From assembly GCA_026225295.1 (NCBI GenBank), contig JAMFSN010000309.1, positions 62,001 to 126,000 of the forward strand: a stretch of 64,000 nucleotides of DNA, in the 5' to 3' direction. Shown here one piece after another: positions 60,348 through 64,000 of the stretch. The stretch's first letter is position 1, and each line of letters starts with the position of its first letter. Made by a program: the position numbers and the translations under genes. The DNA comes from Frankia alni. GTDB lineage: Bacteria > Actinomycetota > Actinomycetes > Frankiales > Frankiaceae. A model generated the notes under the pieces. It saw only the letters and a program-made list of their open reading frames with translations, was not told the DNA's origin and did no database searches.

Positions 60348-60730
60348 ACCGGCAGCCTCCCCAGCCCGCTCAGAACCCGCGCGAGCACATCGTTGCTGTG
60401 CTGCAGGGCGGCGGCCGTCGGGTGGATGAAAACGGCCTCCTGCATGGCGAGATCGCTGATGAGAACGCGGACCACGCCGAGCGGAATCGTCAACAACGCG
60501 GACAGTTCAGCGATAGATACCTGGCCGCGGGCCTGCTCATACAACGTCCTGGACTCGGGCATGAGCGCGGCACTGAGGACGGGGTCGTAGTGCGGCACCG
60601 AGATCAGCGTCTCGAGCAGCAGCTGGTACCGCGTACGGGTGCGACCGCCCGTGAGCGCGTACGGTCGGATGCGCTTGCTCCGGCGACCAGTGGTCGGCGC
60701 TCTCCCGGCGGTGATCTCGGACCTCGTCAT
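60344..60730 (-). CDS. cvnC: DUF742 conservon protein (CvnC-like)
   Basis: 128-residue DUF742 protein with RIRPYALTGGRTRTR and the winged-helix-like part LLTIPLGVVRVLISDLAMQEAVFIH. Members bind the conservon GTPase or act as adaptors. The start ATG 60730 lies 8 bp after the roadblock stop, and its stop overlaps the GTPase start, giving strong coupling. No ribosome binding site of its own is clear. Confidence 0.92.
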   Translation of the reverse strand: MTRSEITAGRAPTTGRRSKRIRPYALTGGRTRTRYQLLLETLISVPHYDPVLSAALMPESRTLYEQARGQVSIAELSALLTIPLGVVRVLISDLAMQEAVFIHPTAAALQHSNDVLARVLSGLGRLPV

Positions 60731-60738
60731 CCGGAGGC

Positions 60739-61188
60739 CTACCCTTGCCGATCCGGAGCCCGGTGTCCCACGAGCAGCTGCCGCATCCCCGACCGGGCCT
60801 CGGGCGTCAGCGCGTGCCCCGCATGCAGCACGAACTGCGTCATCTCGTAGGCGACGACCTTCATATCGCAGTCCGGACCAGTGAGCACGGCCAGGCCGGC
60901 GCCGGTGTCAATGCTCATGAACAGGAAATAGCCGCGGCTGAGCCGGACGATGATCTGCTCGCAGGTCCCGGCCCCGAACAGCATCGCGCTGTTACTGGCC
61001 AGGCTCAGCATGCCGCTCGCGATCGCCGCGAGCTGCTCGGCCTTGTCGCCGTCCACCGTGTCCGATGCGGTCAACAGCAGGCCGTCGGACGACAGGATCA
61101 GAGCATGCGCGACGCCGTGAACCTTGTGCACGAAATCGTTGATCAACCAGGCGAAGTCCTGGTCGGGGCGGTGGGTGTCGTCGTCCAT
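60739..61188 (-). CDS. cvnB: Roadblock/LC7 conservon protein (CvnB-like)
   Basis: 149-residue roadblock/LC7 domain protein with WLINDFVHKVHGVAHALILSSDGLLLTAS, an ASGMLSLASNSAMLFG helix and a C-terminal acidic-basic tail. In conservons it is thought to act as the GTPase activator or regulator alongside the histidine kinase. It lies 13 bp after the kinase gene and 8 bp before DUF742. ATG 61188 is the obvious start. Confidence 0.93.
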   Translation of the reverse strand: MDDDTHRPDQDFAWLINDFVHKVHGVAHALILSSDGLLLTASDTVDGDKAEQLAAIASGMLSLASNSAMLFGAGTCEQIIVRLSRGYFLFMSIDTGAGLAVLTGPDCDMKVVAYEMTQFVLHAGHALTPEARSGMRQLLVGHRAPDRQG

Positions 61189-61201
61189 CGCTACCGTTTC
61201 C

Positions 61202-62443
61202 TCACACCTCTCGCGGTTCTTGGCGGGCGGCGCGTTCCCCTTCAGAGAAGGCGTCCAGATCGGCGAGCAGTTGCTCTCGCCGGGCAGCGCTACCCGGCGA
61301 AGGTGGCGGCGCCGGGCCCCGGTCCGATCCGCCCCTCAAGCTGCCCGGCACCCGTCGCGGCAACGCACCGGGGGCCAGCTGGCCCCGGGCCGCTTCGGGA
61401 CCGGGCTGGAGGTTGGCGGTCACGCCAGCGGGGACGGGGGGACGCCAGCGGGTGGGGATGGCGCCGCCCCGGCCCGCGCCCTCCGTCGGATCGCCCGCCG
61501 CACGGTGCGCGGCCACCGGAAGCGGGGCCCCGGCCGGCGCCGAGGCGACCGTCCGGGTGCCGGACCACCCCGCCTTGGGCAGCTCGCAGACGAGAGCGGC
61601 GGGCAGCAGAATTGACGCGGTCGTGCCGTGCGGGTGCCGCTCCTCGAGCCACACGCGGATCTCGTGGCGCTCAGCAAGCCGGCGCACGACCGCCAGACCC
61701 ATATGCCGGACGGCGTCGTCATCGAGCGCCGGCGGATCGGTCAGGCGCCGGTTAAGGTCGCTCAGCCGATCCGGCGGCAGGCCGATGCCGTCGTCCTCCA
61801 CCCGCACCAGTGTCCGGCCGCGTTCGGTCAGATGGACCCCGACCCGAACCGGCATGCTCGGTGGCGACGACTTCGTGGCGTTGTCCAGGAGCTCGCTCAG
61901 CAGCCGGCCGACGTCTTCGGCGGCGAAGCCGACCACCCCCAGCGAGACGACGCTGCCGATCGTGACCCGGTCGTAGTGGTCGATGGGTGACATCGCAGCG
62001 CGGATCACGTCCACCAACGGCTGGTTCCCCGACGCCGTCAGGCTCGCGTCGTGACCGGCCAGCACCCGCAGATTCTCCGCGTTCCGGCGTAGGCGGGCGG
62101 CCAGATGGTCGAGGTGGTAAAGCTCGGCCAGCCGCTCACTGTCCTCCTCCCGCGCCTCGAGATCCTCCAGCCGACCGAGCAACCGGTCGACCAGATTGAG
62201 GTCCCGCAGCGCCAGATCCGCACAGATCGCGGACAGTGCCTGTTCAGTGTCACGTAAAGCGGGACGGCCCGGCACAGCGACCCCGGTCAACCGCCCCCGA
62301 AAGGACGCCCCCGAAAGGACGCCGGCGGGAAGGGTCGGAACGGGTCCAGACTGCCAGGCGCGACGCAGCCGTTGAGCGGCGATGCGCGAGACAGTCAGCA
62401 ACTCGCGTGAGCGGTCACGTCGCTCATGACCCCGCTTTGTCAT
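61202..62443 (-). CDS. cvnA: Soluble histidine kinase-like protein (CvnA-like, short)
   Basis: 413-residue kinase. The H-box is HLDHLAARLRRNAENL with His113 as the probable phosphoacceptor, the N-box is SELLDNATKSSPP, and ATP-lid motifs are VEDDGIGLPP and GLAVVRRLAERHEIRVWL. Conserved kinase parts fill residues 65-280; the last ~130 residues are Pro/Gly-rich and probably disordered. No membrane segment or extracellular sensor domain is present, unlike typical CvnA proteins (often 700 residues or more), so input must come from inside the cell or another protein. ATG 62443 has GAGG 11 nt upstream. It leads the roadblock, DUF742, GTPase and monooxygenase genes. Confidence 0.9.
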   Translation of the reverse strand: MTKRGHERRDRSRELLTVSRIAAQRLRRAWQSGPVPTLPAGVLSGASFRGRLTGVAVPGRPALRDTEQALSAICADLALRDLNLVDRLLGRLEDLEAREEDSERLAELYHLDHLAARLRRNAENLRVLAGHDASLTASGNQPLVDVIRAAMSPIDHYDRVTIGSVVSLGVVGFAAEDVGRLLSELLDNATKSSPPSMPVRVGVHLTERGRTLVRVEDDGIGLPPDRLSDLNRRLTDPPALDDDAVRHMGLAVVRRLAERHEIRVWLEERHPHGTTASILLPAALVCELPKAGWSGTRTVASAPAGAPLPVAAHRAAGDPTEGAGRGGAIPTRWRPPVPAGVTANLQPGPEAARGQLAPGALPRRVPGSLRGGSDRGPAPPPSPGSAARREQLLADLDAFSEGERAARQEPREV

Positions 62444-63892
62444 CCGTCGGGAACCTCTTCCTCCACCCGGGCGCGCGGGCCCACCCGGTGACTGAACCCT
62501 GGCCGCTCATATAACCAGGTGGCCGACCTGGCCACATCAGTCGGGTACGCCCGTTTTTGGCCCTTATCCTGGACAGTCGCCGTTCAACCCCCGGCCGCGG
62601 CGGTGTAATAAACCTCACCCGGTGCCCTTTAGTGCCAGGGCTCCGGTCGTTAGCGTGATGCGGTATAGCGGCGGAGGGGATCCACTCGTCACGTACCGGC
62701 GGATCGCGGACCGGGCCCCGCTGAGGGCACCACAGCTGCGGCCGGGCCGAACCGCCGCGGCATCACGACCCGAGATCGACCGGTCAGCAGGGCAATCGAC
62801 GGGTCATCGCCCCCAGCGAAGTCTGGGTCCGCGGGGCCTGGCCGTCTCGGCGCTCGGTCCGGGGACGATGGGGATGACCGTTGCCTACGGACCTGGCCGG
62901 GAACGTGCCGCCCACATCGCGACGACCCGTCATGCTCACGAGCTGGGCGTCACGTTCCTGTGCTTTCGGATACTGCTGGGATCGGCACCAGCAGGAATCT
63001 TCTCTGTCATTTCTGACCCCGCGTTGCAGGCCCTGCGGGTATCTTTTGCCAGACGGTGAGATAGACGAGCGGCGACTTACACCAGCTGCGCGATCATTTT
63101 AGGGCAGACCGGCGGCGCCAGAAAAACGCAACGGCACCATCGGGTAGCCGGTCGAGGATTCCCGAACTACGTCGTAACGCCATCTGAGCTGGGCCGGTCT
63201 AAACCGCGCCCGCCGGTTCACAGCCGGTCAAATCTGACCGCCTGGGCGCCTTCACCTGCGTACACCGGTCGTCTACAACTAGCGAGCCCACCGGCTGGAG
63301 TGCCACCCACGGTCGCCATGGCCCCTTGGTGCAGCGGCGTTGACGCACGGGGGCGCGGCGGTGGACTGTCACCATCGTCCGCTCAGTGAAAGTGCCGCGT
63401 TCACACGCAGTGGCCCGCGAAGGCGACCGCGCCGGTCAGATCGGAGGTTGATTTAACAATGTCCGGAGGTCAGGGCGGCGTCGTGGCGAGCCGCACCGCA
63501 CCCGGTGCCTGCTGCTCAAACCGCACCGACGCGGCCGGCCGCGACCGCGACGCGGAGCGTCGGATCCGTTCACGAAGCGGAGGAGCGGGTCCACGCGGGA
63601 CGTCGCGGCGGCCGGGTGCCCCAACCTTGGACGAGGACCCGGTGGGTCAGTTCCTGAAGACGCCCGGGCGGCGACCACGCGTCACGCACGGCCGGTCATT
63701 CGCCGGTGGGCGCCCGCTGTCCGACCCGCTTCCGATGACCGGGTCTGCGACAGTGCCGAGTGATCCGCTCCGGCGGGAAAATGCCGCCGACGATATCGAT
63801 TCCTTCGGAGGAAGTCGTGCCCCGAGCACCCTGACACCGTTGGGTAGTGAGAGTTGTTCTGCCACTCAGGGGTGCTTCCAGGAGATACATCA
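62444..63892. other. 1.45-kb stretch without intact genes
   Basis: Apart from the aldo-keto reductase remnant (62817-62970), no family sequence was recognised. It includes the promoter of the conservon kinase (minus strand) and, at its right end, the ribosome binding site for a lipoprotein gene starting at 63893. Base composition is lower in GC at 62500-63250 than in the coding regions. Confidence 0.45.
62817..62970 (+). pseudogene. Aldo-keto reductase N-terminal remnant
   Basis: The frame from 62622 contains LGPRGLAVSALGPGTMGMT, then YGPGRERAAHIATTRHAHELGVTFL, which is the standard start of an aldo-keto reductase (LGxxGLxVSALGLGTMGM...YG). After VTFL the sequence loses similarity and no later parts (the catalytic Tyr and Lys) are seen. 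The frame ends at 63059. It is a short, decayed fragment. Confidence 0.55.
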
Positions 63893-64000
63893 GTGATCGC
63901 ACATGCGCTTTCCGCCAGGCGGAAACAGCTTATCCTTGTGGTCTTTGTCGGCGCCGTACTGGCTGGGTGTGGATCGTCGAGTTCCGGAGCTCGCGGCGTG
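63893..64000 (+). CDS. Lipoprotein N-terminus, 3'-truncated by window edge
   Basis: Thirty-six codons from GTG 63893, with AGGAGA about nine bases upstream. The peptide has a basic start (SARRKQ), a hydrophobic core (LILVVFVGAVLAG) and the lipobox LAGC followed by GSSSSG: a clear lipoprotein signal. The mature part lies beyond the window. It may be another solute-binding protein, given the other two lipoproteins' linkers, but that cannot be known here. Confidence 0.75.
   Translation, partial: MIAHALSARRKQLILVVFVGAVLAGCGSSSSGARGV

Noticed and set aside
1-64000. tRNA, rRNA, integrase or phage genes that would mark a genomic island
   Set aside because: None were recognised on either strand.

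Overview
The window is high-GC actinobacterial DNA. Supporting traits are frequent GTG starts, leaderless promoters, three luciferase-like (LLM) oxidoreductases of the kind that often use F420, an NDMA-type alcohol dehydrogenase, and a conservon operon (histidine kinase, roadblock, DUF742, Rab/MglA-like GTPase). A Frankia/Pseudonocardia-like soil actinomycete with a large catabolic repertoire fits best, but the species cannot be fixed from the sequence. No rRNA, tRNA, CRISPR array, integrase or phage genes were found.

Layout. 1-10.6 kb: the 3' end of an acyl-CoA ligase, a minus-strand operon of acyl-CoA ligase, acyl-CoA dehydrogenase and APH-like kinase, two small SnoaL/NTF2-like proteins, a P450, a TetR regulator and an orphan acyl-CoA carboxylase beta subunit. 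11-20 kb: an extracellular solute-binding lipoprotein, alpha/beta hydrolase, two LLM oxidoreductases (one frameshifted), TetR, an EthD-like protein, a third SnoaL-like protein, SDR and acyl-CoA ligase. 20-24 kb: a self-regulated HTH/Clp-N protein, TetR, a hydrolase-like lipoprotein and a decayed IS982-like element. 24-40 kb: a nearly continuous 13-kb minus-strand catabolic block (P450, two amidohydrolases, TetR, NDMA-type ADH, HSL-type hydrolase, DUF3224-like protein, second ADH, ALDH, Baeyer-Villiger monooxygenase, CoA transferase), with a divergent IclR gene and another ALDH. 40-52 kb: a second solute-binding lipoprotein, TetR, sulfotransferase plus unknown partner, LuxR, SDR, LLM oxidoreductase, SGNH hydrolase, two IclR genes and a truncated TetR. 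52-58 kb: GH15 enzyme and a frameshifted glucose dehydrogenase, a small protein and a GT39 membrane glycosyltransferase. 58-62.4 kb: a conservon ending in a StyA-like flavin monooxygenase. 62.4-64 kb: mostly gene-poor, with an aldo-keto reductase remnant and the start of a lipoprotein gene.

How it works together. P450 hydroxylation, alcohol oxidation, Baeyer-Villiger oxygenation to an ester or lactone, ester hydrolysis, alcohol and aldehyde oxidation, CoA activation and acyl-CoA dehydrogenation form a coherent route for degrading a cyclic or terpenoid-like ketone or alcohol. The substrate is not evident.

The most unusual signal is a promoter motif of tandem 6-bp TYGANN units directly next to a -10-like hexamer. 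It occurs at eight intergenic places (5160, 5280, 7356, 11009, 13458, 17252, 41622 and 46445). It lies upstream of all three SnoaL-like genes, both paralogous solute-binding lipoproteins, an acyl-CoA ligase operon and a hydrolase. It looks like the operator of an unidentified catabolic regulator.
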